Below, piece by piece: positions 16,669-24,885 of a DNA stretch of 40,829 bases (positions within the stretch are counted from its first letter, which is position 1; every line of letters begins with the position of its first letter). The stretch is from NCBI GenBank assembly GCA_007713595.1, contig VMRY01000035.1:1-40829 (forward strand), written 5' to 3'. This DNA is from Sedimenticola thiotaurini (GTDB lineage Bacteria > Pseudomonadota > Gammaproteobacteria > Chromatiales > Chromatiaceae). Position numbers and translations under genes: made by a program. The notes under the pieces are model-generated. The model had not been told where the DNA came from. It saw only the letters and a program-made list of their open reading frames with translations, and searched no databases.

Positions 16669-16764
16669 GGATAAACCCTGAAATTGTCCACTAATCCTGA
16701 TGTATACATGAGGGTAAATCGGCCCAGATCAACCGGATAAATAGTCTGGTTTTAACAAGGAGGC

Positions 16765-19341
16765 TCAGGCCTGCTTAGGAGGCTGTTGGCGTTGTTGCGC
16801 TTTTACTAACTCACCTTCACTCACCCACTCGCCCAGCAGGTCACTGTGGAGATAATCGACATTGAGTTGCTGCAGCAGTCGACAGGCATCCTGCGAGTGA
16901 ACATTGCGCGCGATGGTCTTTCTGTTTTGGGCGTGTGATACGTCTATTATGGCACGTACCACGGCCTGATCAATCGGGTCGGTTAGCAGGCCATCAATTA
17001 AACTCTCATTAATAGTGATATAAGCCGCCTGATACTGGCGCAGATGGGCGAAGGCACTGTGCCCACGCGTCTGCTCATCCAGCATGACACTGAATCCACT
17101 GGCATGCAGTTGCTCCAGTATCTTCTCCAGTGGCCTTGCCCTGGACCCGCTCTGATTGTCTCTCACAGTGAAAATCAGGCTGGTTGATGACTGAGAGGCC
17201 TGTGTTAACCAGCCTTGAACAATCTCCAGGAAGTCAGGTCGCATCAGCGTCTGCTCAGAGAGGGTGACCGCAAAGCGCAGATCACTCTCTATTTCTGGCT
17301 GATCATTCAGCCGCTGTATCACCCGTTCAATAACATGCAGATCAATCTTTGTGATCAGATCAAAGCGCTCGGCGTCAGCCAGGAAAGAGGCCGAGGGGAT
17401 CAAAAGCCCGTTTTTATCCGGTAGCCCTACCTGCACTTCATAGAAAGCTGGAGATAACAAATCGCCGGCCTGTGTATGATCTGACCCCGCATCATCTGTC
17501 GACTTACTGCTCAGCAATGGATGAACACGACTGGCTGCAAAAACAGGATGGAAAGAGAGCGCAAACTGCGCCTGTGCCAACGCTAGGTTCAAGCGGTCAA
17601 TCCATCCTCGCTCCTTCTCATCAAACACAGAGACATCACGCTCTTCATCAAATACATGGATCTTGTTTCTGCCACGTTGCTTGGCAATGTGACAAGCAGC
17701 ATCCGCATTAGCCAGAACACGCTCTACAGAAAAACTGCAGGCGTCCAGCATCGCCAATCCAACACTGCCGGTGATATCGAAGGAGAGATCCTCATAATGA
17801 AAAACCGTTTCATCGAGGATCTCCCTAATCTTTTCCGCCAGCAACAGGGCTTGTTCCAAATTGACATTGGAAAGAATGACAACAAACTCATCGCCTGCAA
17901 TGCGCGCAATTATGTCACTCGACCTGACCCGCTCCTTGAGTTTATTGCTTACTTCAATTAACAGCAGATCACCCGCTGCATGACCTGCTAAATCATTCAC
18001 GTTTTTGAAACGATCCAGATCAATAAACAGCAGTGCAGAAGTTTCACCCGTGCGGAACAGTCGACGGGTCTCCTGTTCAAGTGCCTGCTCCAGATATTGC
18101 CTATTGAGTAGTTTGGTTAAGTGATCATGATTAACCTGCCACTTCAGCTCCTCTTCAAACAGAAGGCGCTCGGAAATATCGCGAAAGGCGACCACGGAAC
18201 CGATCGAGCGCCCCTCAATCATGCGCGGCCGTACACTGCACTCGACCGGTATCGCGCTGCCTCTGGCGCTCCAGAAAAAGGCATCCCACTGCAATAACTC
18301 ATCGCCCAGCTGATAGGCCTGATGAATAAAACAGAAATCAGGGTCAACACGCTTACCTGACTGATCAGCATAATGAAACAGCGCATGCGCTGACTTGCCT
18401 AACAGGTCAGCTTCAAATTCATAGCCGAGAATGTTCAGTGCAGCGGGATTAATGAAGGTGATAATCCCCTCCCGATTCACCCCATAAACACCCTCACCCA
18501 CAGATTCGAGGATATTGTTCAGCTGCTCCTTCTCTTCACTGATAATCTGCTTCTGCTCACAGATCTGCACCAGTGCCCTGACCCGTGCCAGAAAGAGTTG
18601 ACTGGATTCATTTTTGAACATGCACTCAATCGCGCCCGATGCCAACACAGAGGAGACCAATGCATCATCATAGCTACCGGTTAGTACCGCCAGATCCATT
18701 CTGCTACAGCGCGGGTCCTGTTTTATGCGCTGGCACAACTCGGCACCATTTTGTTCCGGCATGTAGTAATCAATAATGCCAATATCAAAACGCTGCGCAC
18801 ACGCCTTCTCATATGCTTCAGCAGGCGTTGAAGCCAATTCAACGGCATAACCCTCTTTCTTTAGCAGATTGCCAAACTGGGTGCGAATGGTTTTTGAATC
18901 ATCCACCAGCAGGATTCTGATCTTCTCGTCCTCTGCAGGATCGGTATTGCTGTTGAGTTCAAGACTGGAAGCAAGCAATCGCTGAAGTTTGCCTTCAATC
19001 TGCTCCATATCCCGCCATTTCTGTACGAGTACATGCTCACGTTCCAACAGACAGTTGGATTTGAGTAGCGCCATATCCTGCACCAGTAACAGCAGTGGCA
19101 ACTTGTTACAGGGTGACTCGCACAGCAGTTGGGCCAACTCCATGAACTCCACATTGGCCAAGGTCGGCCAGCCCAGGATGATTACAGCCGGTGGTGGTGC
19201 GTGCCTGGGTAGACAGGAGAGCCGCACAACAGCCTGGCGACAGTCATCCTCCTCCTGTAGTTCAATCCCAGGAAGCTTCAGTGATCGCTTAATGCCATAC
19301 CGCAGCGTGGCGGAGGGCTCAATAATCAGGATCGTGGTCAA
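16765..19341 (-). CDS. REC-REC-PAS-GGDEF protein with degenerate EAL domain
   Basis: The 858-residue cytoplasmic protein is read in order. A divergent receiver-like domain (1-125) keeps few acidic residues. A canonical receiver (140-262) has D147/D148, phospho-acceptor D191 and K243. A PAS domain spans 273-395. The GGDEF domain (about 405-565) has AGDEF at 482-486, the usual site except for the first glycine. The EAL-like domain (575-845) lacks the catalytic E-A-L (YEVQVGL is in its place) and has LDEQTRG at 754-760 instead of the DDFGTG signature. It may make or sense c-di-GMP but probably cannot hydrolyse it, a layout like FimX. The start is TTG 19341, chosen because the receiver fold begins there; no ATG is near. 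Confidence 0.9.
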   Translation of the reverse strand: MTTILIIEPSATLRYGIKRSLKLPGIELQEEDDCRQAVVRLSCLPRHAPPPAVIILGWPTLANVEFMELAQLLCESPCNKLPLLLLVQDMALLKSNCLLEREHVLVQKWRDMEQIEGKLQRLLASSLELNSNTDPAEDEKIRILLVDDSKTIRTQFGNLLKKEGYAVELASTPAEAYEKACAQRFDIGIIDYYMPEQNGAELCQRIKQDPRCSRMDLAVLTGSYDDALVSSVLASGAIECMFKNESSQLFLARVRALVQICEQKQIISEEKEQLNNILESVGEGVYGVNREGIITFINPAALNILGYEFEADLLGKSAHALFHYADQSGKRVDPDFCFIHQAYQLGDELLQWDAFFWSARGSAIPVECSVRPRMIEGRSIGSVVAFRDISERLLFEEELKWQVNHDHLTKLLNRQYLEQALEQETRRLFRTGETSALLFIDLDRFKNVNDLAGHAAGDLLLIEVSNKLKERVRSSDIIARIAGDEFVVILSNVNLEQALLLAEKIREILDETVFHYEDLSFDITGSVGLAMLDACSFSVERVLANADAACHIAKQRGRNKIHVFDEERDVSVFDEKERGWIDRLNLALAQAQFALSFHPVFAASRVHPLLSSKSTDDAGSDHTQAGDLLSPAFYEVQVGLPDKNGLLIPSASFLADAERFDLITKIDLHVIERVIQRLNDQPEIESDLRFAVTLSEQTLMRPDFLEIVQGWLTQASQSSTSLIFTVRDNQSGSRARPLEKILEQLHASGFSVMLDEQTRGHSAFAHLRQYQAAYITINESLIDGLLTDPIDQAVVRAIIDVSHAQNRKTIARNVHSQDACRLLQQLNVDYLHSDLLGEWVSEGELVKAQQRQQPPKQA

Positions 19342-19477
19342 TCGGTGTCGACTCAGCGTGCAAAATAGATTAATTCTCCAATAACCTGGAGCTCTAAACT
19401 GTGTCGGCTGTCTAACTTGAATACTTTAGTAGGCCCAGGGGTTAAAGAAAGAGAAGCAGGGGATATAAAGAATCCTG

Positions 19478-19636
19478 ATTACCCACGAAACTCAGCAAAA
19501 AAGCTCCACACAGGCGCATTTATATTTAATCAATTGTCTGTGCTGCTCTGTGGCCATTGATTTGATCGGGGCTCGCGCGCCCCTACGGCGTGTCACTTTT
19601 GTTTCTGTAATGCCATGTCTGTAGATGGTGGGTAAT
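19478..19636. mobile_element. Short copy of a miniature inverted-repeat element
   Basis: ATTACCCAC (19478-19486) and GTGGGTAAT (19628-19636) are exact terminal inverted repeats. The interior (GAAACTC-GC-AAGCT-CACACA, then TTTGATCGGGGCTCGCGCGCCCC and GCGTGTCACTTTTGTTTC) matches the left part of 26769-27132. The sequence then jumps to TTCTGTAATGCC, which matches the right end of that copy, consistent with an internal deletion at TGTTTC. It encodes no protein and fills the gap between the signalling gene and yceI. Confidence 0.7.
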
Positions 19637-19717
19637 GAGGTAAAGAATTAACCCAGCTGTTTAAAGCTGGGTTACAAGGGCCTGTGAACACTCTGCGGAT
19701 GATGCCCAGTGTTGGCG

Positions 19718-20296
19718 TTATTTACGAATACCCTCAACAGAGAGATAGACTTCAAGCGTACTTGAAGCCGGTCCTAAATCCATGGGAATGGCAAAGTCTT
19801 TTAACGTCAGACTGGTCGTTCCCTCAAACCCCCGACGATAACCACCCCAGGGATCTTTACCCGCGCCAATGTGCGTGACATCTATCGTGACCGGTTTGGT
19901 CACCCCGTGCAGGGTTAAGTCACCCTTGAGAACCGCCTTGTTATTGCCTTTATCTTCATAACTGGTGCTGTTAAAGGTAATCTGGGAAAACTCATCAACC
20001 TTCAGAAAATCTTTGCTGCGCAGATGTTTGTCTCGTTCAGCATGATTGGTATCTACGCTGGCTGGATTGATAGTGACAGAGACCTTGGATGCGGACGGAT
20101 TCGCCTCATCGTAGCTGAAGCCACCGCTGAAATCATTAAAGCGTCCCATCACCCAACTGTAGCCCAGATGGGAGATCTTGAACTGGACAAAAGCATGTGC
20201 CCCCTTGGTATCAATTACATAATCATCTGCGGATACTGGCGCGGAGAGTGCCAGCGTGAAAGCTGAAATCAGTGGTACTATGAATCGTTTTCTCAT
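19718..20296 (-). CDS. YceI-family periplasmic lipid-binding protein
   Basis: A signal peptide (MRKRFIVPLISAFTLALSAPVSA) is followed by the YceI beta-barrel: DTKGAHAFVQFKISHLGYSWVMGRF, then ASVDTNHAERDKHLRSKDFL and KAVLKGDLTLHGVTKPVTIDV. These lipocalin-like barrels bind isoprenoid or quinone-type molecules in the periplasm. GAGGAG five bases before ATG supports the start. It lies downstream of cytochrome b561 on the same strand, as yceJ-yceI do in E. coli, and probably shares the azoR promoter. Confidence 0.95.
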   Translation of the reverse strand: MRKRFIVPLISAFTLALSAPVSADDYVIDTKGAHAFVQFKISHLGYSWVMGRFNDFSGGFSYDEANPSASKVSVTINPASVDTNHAERDKHLRSKDFLKVDEFSQITFNSTSYEDKGNNKAVLKGDLTLHGVTKPVTIDVTHIGAGKDPWGGYRRGFEGTTSLTLKDFAIPMDLGPASSTLEVYLSVEGIRK

Positions 20297-20333
20297 TTTA
20301 TCTCCTCGGATAAATTGACTAGTGAAGGGTGGT

Positions 20334-20897
20334 CTATCGGTCCAGTGACCGGTGAGTACCGAGCATGCGCATTAGCGTAAGATCTCGATCAATAAAGTGA
20401 TGTTTAAGTGCTGCAACTGCATGCAGGCTTACGAGTGCAATCAGGGTGATGGCCAGAATAAAGTGAACCTCTCCTGCCAGATCCTCCATATTTTCAAATG
20501 ATGGAAACAGTGCCGGTACGGTAAACCAGTTGAATACATCGATACCGCGTCCATCGGCTGTAGAGATCAGATAACCACTCAGCGCTATGGCAAACAGCAA
20601 CAGGTACAACAGTCCATGCACCCACTCCGCCAACTTGTGCAAATGTTCGGGATCATTATCAACTGGCGCGGGCTTTGGATTTAGCTGACGCCAAGCCAGC
20701 CTGAAGAGCAGCAGTATCAACATAATGATGCCGAGACTACGGTGTATATCCGGCGCCCGCTTGTACCATGGGTCGTAGTAATCAAGCTCGGTCATATAGA
20801 GTCCAAGAATAAACAGACCCACGATCAGCACAGCCATCGCCCAATGTATAACGATACTGATCGCGCCATAATGCTGCGGAGTGTTACGTAGTTGCAT
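20334..20897 (-). CDS. Cytochrome b561 family membrane protein
   Basis: Four hydrophobic spans are visible: IVIHWAMAVLIVGLFILGLYM, SLGIIMLILLLFRLAW, WVHGLLYLLLFAIALSGYLIS and VHFILAITLIALVSLHAVAALKHH. The histidines they carry (HW, H-RS, VHG, LH-H) fit two b hemes. The family passes electrons between quinol and partner proteins or oxygen species in the inner membrane. I prefer ATG 20897, eight bases after AGGA; an in-frame GTG at 20915 would add six residues. The gene is between azoR, 38 bases upstream by this start, and yceI, 37 bases downstream. Confidence 0.93.
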   Translation of the reverse strand: MQLRNTPQHYGAISIVIHWAMAVLIVGLFILGLYMTELDYYDPWYKRAPDIHRSLGIIMLILLLFRLAWRQLNPKPAPVDNDPEHLHKLAEWVHGLLYLLLFAIALSGYLISTADGRGIDVFNWFTVPALFPSFENMEDLAGEVHFILAITLIALVSLHAVAALKHHFIDRDLTLMRMLGTHRSLDR

Positions 20898-20935
20898 TGA
20901 CAAGTTCCTGCTCACCTACAGTTCCATTCAATAAT

Positions 20936-21544
20936 TCAAGCAACAGATCGCACAATATCCTGCTGGGCCTGCTGAATACCCTTTGCACGTATCTCCTCCC
21001 CCATATTGAGCCCCTCGGAATGGATAAAGTTCACATCTTCAATCCCAACAAAATTGAACAGGGTTTTCAGATACGGTGCCTGTTGATCCGATGCTGTGCC
21101 GGCATGAATGCCACCACGTGCTGTAATAATGTAGACAGGTCTGTCATGCACCAGGCCAACCGCACCCTTATCGGTATAGGCAAACGTCTTTCCCGCCATC
21201 ACGATATGGTCAATGTAGGCCTTCAGTGTGGAGGGAATTCCCAGGTTGTACATCGGCACCCCCAGCACAATGACATCAGCGGCCAGAAACTCGTCAACCA
21301 GAAGATTTATCCGGGACGCTATCTCGGCCATCTCTGGTGTGTGTTGTTCTATCGGGCTCATCATGGCAGCCAGCATGGTCTGATCAAGATGGGGTAAGGG
21401 TTTGCTGGCGATGTCGCGTTCGATCACTTGATAGTCAGCATGGGTAGCAATCCATTGCTGGACAAATTGCTGACTGAGTCGGCGTGAGTCAGAGCCCTCC
21501 AGGCGGGCGCTGGAGTCGATATGCAGCAGTTTTTTTCTGTTCAT
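20936..21544 (-). CDS. azoR: FMN-dependent NADH:quinone oxidoreductase/azoreductase
   Basis: This flavodoxin-fold enzyme opens with KLLHIDSSARLEGSDSRRLS, which binds the FMN phosphate, and continues with GVPMYNLGIPSTLKAYIDHIVMAGKTF and ITARGGIH, the AzoR signatures. It reduces quinones and azo compounds with NADH by two-electron steps, thereby limiting quinone-driven oxidative stress. The start is ATG 21544 with GGAGAG six bases before it; a TTG seven codons earlier precedes that site and is rejected. It heads a probable azoR, b561, yceI operon, with a palindromic operator about 90 bases upstream. Confidence 0.95.
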   Translation of the reverse strand: MNRKKLLHIDSSARLEGSDSRRLSQQFVQQWIATHADYQVIERDIASKPLPHLDQTMLAAMMSPIEQHTPEMAEIASRINLLVDEFLAADVIVLGVPMYNLGIPSTLKAYIDHIVMAGKTFAYTDKGAVGLVHDRPVYIITARGGIHAGTASDQQAPYLKTLFNFVGIEDVNFIHSEGLNMGEEIRAKGIQQAQQDIVRSVA

Positions 21545-21632
21545 GCGGTGCTCTCCGTGAATCAATGTTTAACTTGGAGAACAGCCTATCATTATCCCAT
21601 TTCAAGAATTAGATAGGTTTTATAGATAACTA

Positions 21633-21650
21633 TGTTCCATTAATGGAACA
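21633..21650. promoter_or_regulatory. Perfect 18-bp palindrome upstream of azoR, likely operator
   Basis: TGTTCCATTAATGGAACA reads the same on both strands. It lies in the 142-bp gap between azoR and the LysR gene, in the position expected for an operator or activator site for azoR. The internal T-N11-A shape fits LysR-type binding, and the adjacent LysR gene is the natural candidate protein. Confidence 0.65.
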
Positions 21651-21686
21651 ATAATTGGAGTTTCCGCCGATATTAGTGGGAGGGAA

Positions 21687-22580
21687 TCAGTGCGGCAGAT
21701 TACCGAACTGCTTATCCAGGAAGGCGATCAGGGCCCTGACTTTGGGGGTTAAATGGCGAGGCGATGGATAGACAGCATAGACGCCACCCTCCATTACCTG
21801 CCACTCATCCAGCACAGAGACTAACGCCCCTTGCTCAAGAAGATCCCGGCAATGCAACTCCGGCAATACAGTCAGGGAGTTTCCAAGCAAACAGGCGCCG
21901 CGAATGGCATTAAGGTTGTTGATAGCGAGGCGTCCCTTGAGTTCAACGGTTATCTCTCCCTCTGGGCCCTTGAATTTTACTGTCTCACTGGTTCGTCGGG
22001 CGGTAAACAAAATACACTCATGCTCGGCCAGATCTTCCGGAGTCCGGGGTAGGCCATGCTTTTTAAAATAGCCAGGTGTTCCACAGACCAGCATACGGCC
22101 GGTAAAGAGCCGATGGGCCACCAGTGTTGAATCCTCCAGCACACCGGCCCGTATCGCCATATCAAAGCCCTCCCCCACCAGATCAACGGTACGATCAGAG
22201 ACATCAATCTCCAGTTTAATCTCTGGATATTGTTGGAGAAAGCAGCCGGCAATCGCGGGCATAATTGATATACCAATATCGACTGGCATGGTCACCCGCA
22301 GCAGACCGCGTGGCAACTCCTGACGCTGACTGATAGCAAGCTCGGCCTCTTCAGCCTCTGCGACCAAACGTGCACAGCGTTCGTAGTAGAGCGCTCCCAG
22401 CTCTGTCGGGCGAACAGTGCGTGTTGTCCTTTGTAACAGACGCGCTCCAAGTCGACTCTCCAGTTGACTGATTTTCCGGCTGACGGTGGACTTCGGCATA
22501 CCCAGGTTTGCCGCGGCGGCGGTGAAGTTTTTCGCCTCCACCACTTTTACAAAGATCACCATCTCATTGAAATCGAGCAT
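21687..22580 (-). CDS. LysR-family regulator next to the azoR operon
   Basis: The N-terminal winged helix is clear (MVIFVKVVEAKNFTAAAANLGMPKSTVSRKISQLESRLG), followed by RLLQRTTRTVRPTELGALYYERC and the effector domain. It belongs to the LysR group close to AaeR/DsdC-like and quinone-responsive regulators, but the effector is unknown. ATG 22580 fits the family's usual start; ATG 22598 adds six residues and neither has a strong ribosome binding site. It sits upstream of azoR on the same strand, separated by the palindrome at 21633, and is divergent from an MFS gene. Confidence 0.93.
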   Translation of the reverse strand: MLDFNEMVIFVKVVEAKNFTAAAANLGMPKSTVSRKISQLESRLGARLLQRTTRTVRPTELGALYYERCARLVAEAEEAELAISQRQELPRGLLRVTMPVDIGISIMPAIAGCFLQQYPEIKLEIDVSDRTVDLVGEGFDMAIRAGVLEDSTLVAHRLFTGRMLVCGTPGYFKKHGLPRTPEDLAEHECILFTARRTSETVKFKGPEGEITVELKGRLAINNLNAIRGACLLGNSLTVLPELHCRDLLEQGALVSVLDEWQVMEGGVYAVYPSPRHLTPKVRALIAFLDKQFGNLPH

Positions 22581-22734
22581 CAGTACCAAGCCACTCATCT
22601 GCGTTGATTACGACAGTTATACGTTAACCTATTATCAACTCAATCTGCCAATCTGTTTCAGGAAAAATCGTTAACAGCTTATTTCCATACAGGCTTGCCG
22701 CTTGTTACCAACCAGCTGTGAATGGCATAGTCTG

Positions 22735-24024
22735 ATGCTTCATGGTCACATTCAGGTACTCACTCTTTTGGATTCCAATCTGACACGCAGACATCTTTTT
22801 CTCTGCATTCTCTTCCCTTTTGCGCTGGGTTATTACCTCTCCTATCTGGCGCGGGTAGTGAATGCGGTGCTGGCCCCCGACCTGGTGACGGAACTGTCAC
22901 TCGATCCGGATGCGCTGGGCCTGATGACCGCCTCCTATTTCTTTACCTTTGCAGCCGCGCAACTACCACTCGGAATTCTGCTCGATCGTTACAGCCCGGC
23001 CAAGATAGAAGCCGGCCTGCTTCTGGTCGCTGCTGCTGGCGCACTGCTGTTTGCCCATGGCCAGAGTGAGTGGGATCTGATCATCGGCAGAGGACTGATT
23101 GGACTTGGTGTCTCCGCTTGCCTGATGGCCGCTTTCAAGACCTTCACCCTCTGGTTCAAACCGGAGCAGTTGCCGCTGCTTAATGGCGTTATCCTGGCCT
23201 CCGGTGGCTTGGGGGCTATAACCGCTACTGCACCGGTGCAGGCCGCACTGACACTGACTGATTGGCGTGGTGTATTCCTCATGCTGGCGGTTTTGATGGT
23301 GGTTTCATCCATCATCATCTTTTTGCTGGTACCGGATCAGCCGCAAGAGCACCATGCAAAAGAGACACTGAATGCACAGCTGCAAGGGTTGCGCTCCATA
23401 TTCAAAGATCGTTTTTTCTGGATGATTGCACCTTTGACCATGCTCTCCCAATCCTCTTTTATCTCTATTCAGAGTCTCTGGGCCGGCCCCTGGTTACAGG
23501 ATATTGGTAAGCTGGAACGTTTAGCTATGGCGGATACGCTGCTGATGACGGCCTCAGCCATGGTGGCGGGTTTTCTTGTTATGGGCACACTGGCTGAGCG
23601 ACTGTCCAGAATCGGCCTGCCCTCCATCCTGCTCTCAGCGGGTGGCATGCTGATCTTCCAGGTTATACAGCTGCTCATCATCCTTGAGCCGACCAGACAC
23701 TCCATGTCACTCACTTGGCTGGCGTTTGGATTTTTCGGAACCACCGGAATCATTCAATATGCAGTACTCTCGCAACACTATCCCCGTCATCTTGCTGGCC
23801 GGGTCAATACAGCAATGAATCTACTGGTGTTCATCTGCATCTTCGTTCTGCAATATACAATCGGTGCCATTATCAATCTATGGCCAGAACTCTCAGCCGG
23901 CCACTATCGCGCCATCGCCTATCAGGCCGCATTTGGCTTTGTGCTGCTACTGCAAGTAACAGCCCTCGTTTGGTTTATATGGCAGTATCGCTCCCTTAAT
24001 ACAGCAGTGAAGCAACCTGCCTGA
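22735..24024 (+). CDS. Major facilitator superfamily transporter
   Basis: The protein of about 429 residues has some twelve hydrophobic spans and MFS signatures: the loop 2-3 motif GILLDRYSPAKIEAGLL (a variant of GxLaDRxGRkxxl), and RGLIGLGVSACLMAAFKTFTLWF in span 4. The central loop has the usual charged stretch (LVPDQPQEHHAKETLNAQ). The substrate cannot be read from sequence. ATG 22735 is preferred over TTG 22702 because the first span begins shortly after it; no strong ribosome binding site is near either. It is divergent from the LysR gene and followed by a ModE-like regulator on the same strand. Confidence 0.9.
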   Translation: MLHGHIQVLTLLDSNLTRRHLFLCILFPFALGYYLSYLARVVNAVLAPDLVTELSLDPDALGLMTASYFFTFAAAQLPLGILLDRYSPAKIEAGLLLVAAAGALLFAHGQSEWDLIIGRGLIGLGVSACLMAAFKTFTLWFKPEQLPLLNGVILASGGLGAITATAPVQAALTLTDWRGVFLMLAVLMVVSSIIIFLLVPDQPQEHHAKETLNAQLQGLRSIFKDRFFWMIAPLTMLSQSSFISIQSLWAGPWLQDIGKLERLAMADTLLMTASAMVAGFLVMGTLAERLSRIGLPSILLSAGGMLIFQVIQLLIILEPTRHSMSLTWLAFGFFGTTGIIQYAVLSQHYPRHLAGRVNTAMNLLVFICIFVLQYTIGAIINLWPELSAGHYRAIAYQAAFGFVLLLQVTALVWFIWQYRSLNTAVKQPA

Positions 24025-24080
24025 TTACGCTACGCGGATGGTTGTGACATAGCATCGGCTGCTTTAGGATAGTGATCAGC

Positions 24081-24094
24081 GATAATTTATTATC
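24081..24094. promoter_or_regulatory. Short palindrome upstream of the ModE-like gene
   Basis: GATAAT-TT-ATTATC is a six-base inverted repeat 28 bases before ATG 24122. It could be an autoregulatory operator, but its AT-rich sequence also resembles a -10 element. Confidence 0.35.
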
Positions 24095-24121
24095 ATTGTC
24101 AGTTCATGATCCGGCGGCGTA

Positions 24122-24457
24122 ATGAAAGCAAAACTTCGACTGCAGATTCGATTTAACGATACCGTCATTGGTCCAGGTAAGATTGCACTGCTGGAATCGG
24201 TAAATGAGCAAGGTAGCATCTCCGGTGCAGGCAAGGCGTGTGGTATGACGTTTCGCCGTGCCTGGCAGCTAATTGAGACTGTGCAGGAAGCACTGGGACA
24301 ACCGCTTGTCGAGACCACCGTGGGAGGCAAAGGCGGCGGCGGTGCAACACTGACACCGTTTGCATTGAGTCTGATATCTGAGTACCGCCGACTGGAAACA
24401 CAAGCCTATGACTCGGCTCCACCCCTGTTTCAACTATTGAATCAGACCGACGTCTAG
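24122..24457 (+). CDS. ModE N-terminal-like winged helix DNA-binding protein
   Basis: The 111-residue protein consists of the LysR-like wHTH found at the N-terminus of ModE: IGPGKIALLESVNEQGSISGAGKACGMTFRRAWQLIETV, then GGKGGGGATLTPFALSLISEYRRLE. The C-terminal molybdate-binding (MOP) domains of full ModE are absent, so any metal sensing would have to be indirect. Short proteins of this type often regulate molybdate or tungstate genes, but no modABC genes are in the window. It follows an MFS gene by 97 bases and converges on the VOC gene. Confidence 0.88.
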   Translation: MKAKLRLQIRFNDTVIGPGKIALLESVNEQGSISGAGKACGMTFRRAWQLIETVQEALGQPLVETTVGGKGGGGATLTPFALSLISEYRRLETQAYDSAPPLFQLLNQTDV

Positions 24458-24474
24458 TGGAACCAGGCAGATCA

Positions 24475-24858
24475 TCAACGCCCAGACTGTTCAATAAACT
24501 CCAGTGCATTCTGATCCGGGTCACGACAGAACAGCGCTCTTCTCCCGGACCGACTCAGCGTATAAGCCACACCGGACCGCTCCAGGGCCGCCGTTAACTG
24601 ATCAAGATCTTCCAGATAAAATGCCAGATGGCGATCAAGGCCACCATGCGCCGGACGTCCCTCCAGCAAATCAGGATTAGGCACCTCCAACAGATGAATC
24701 TGTTGTTCACCGACATTTAACCAGGCACCGGGATAGCCTAAATCAGGACGGCTGTTATCAAGCGCCATGCCTAGTACGCCCTGATAAAAAGCCACTGCCT
24801 TTGCTGTATCTGCAACGATCAGACTGCCATGATGAAGTCCCTTAACCATACTGCCCAT
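24475..24858 (-). CDS. VOC (glyoxalase/dioxygenase fold) family protein
   Basis: The 127-residue protein is built of two beta-alpha-beta-beta-beta halves: LHHGSLIVADTAKAVAFYQGVLGMAL with a histidine near the start, then GLDRHLAFYLEDLDQLTAALERSGVAY and RALFCRDPDQNALEFIEQ. The His and Glu residues fit the metal site of the vicinal oxygen chelate fold. Substrate is unknown; related proteins include glyoxalase I-like enzymes and resistance proteins. AGGAGAG precedes ATG. It overlaps no gene but lies 27 bases from the MFS gene stop, so it may be cotranscribed with that MFS gene. Confidence 0.92.
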   Translation of the reverse strand: MGSMVKGLHHGSLIVADTAKAVAFYQGVLGMALDNSRPDLGYPGAWLNVGEQQIHLLEVPNPDLLEGRPAHGGLDRHLAFYLEDLDQLTAALERSGVAYTLSRSGRRALFCRDPDQNALEFIEQSGR

Positions 24859-24885
24859 TACTGCTCTCCTCTTTTCTCTGACACT

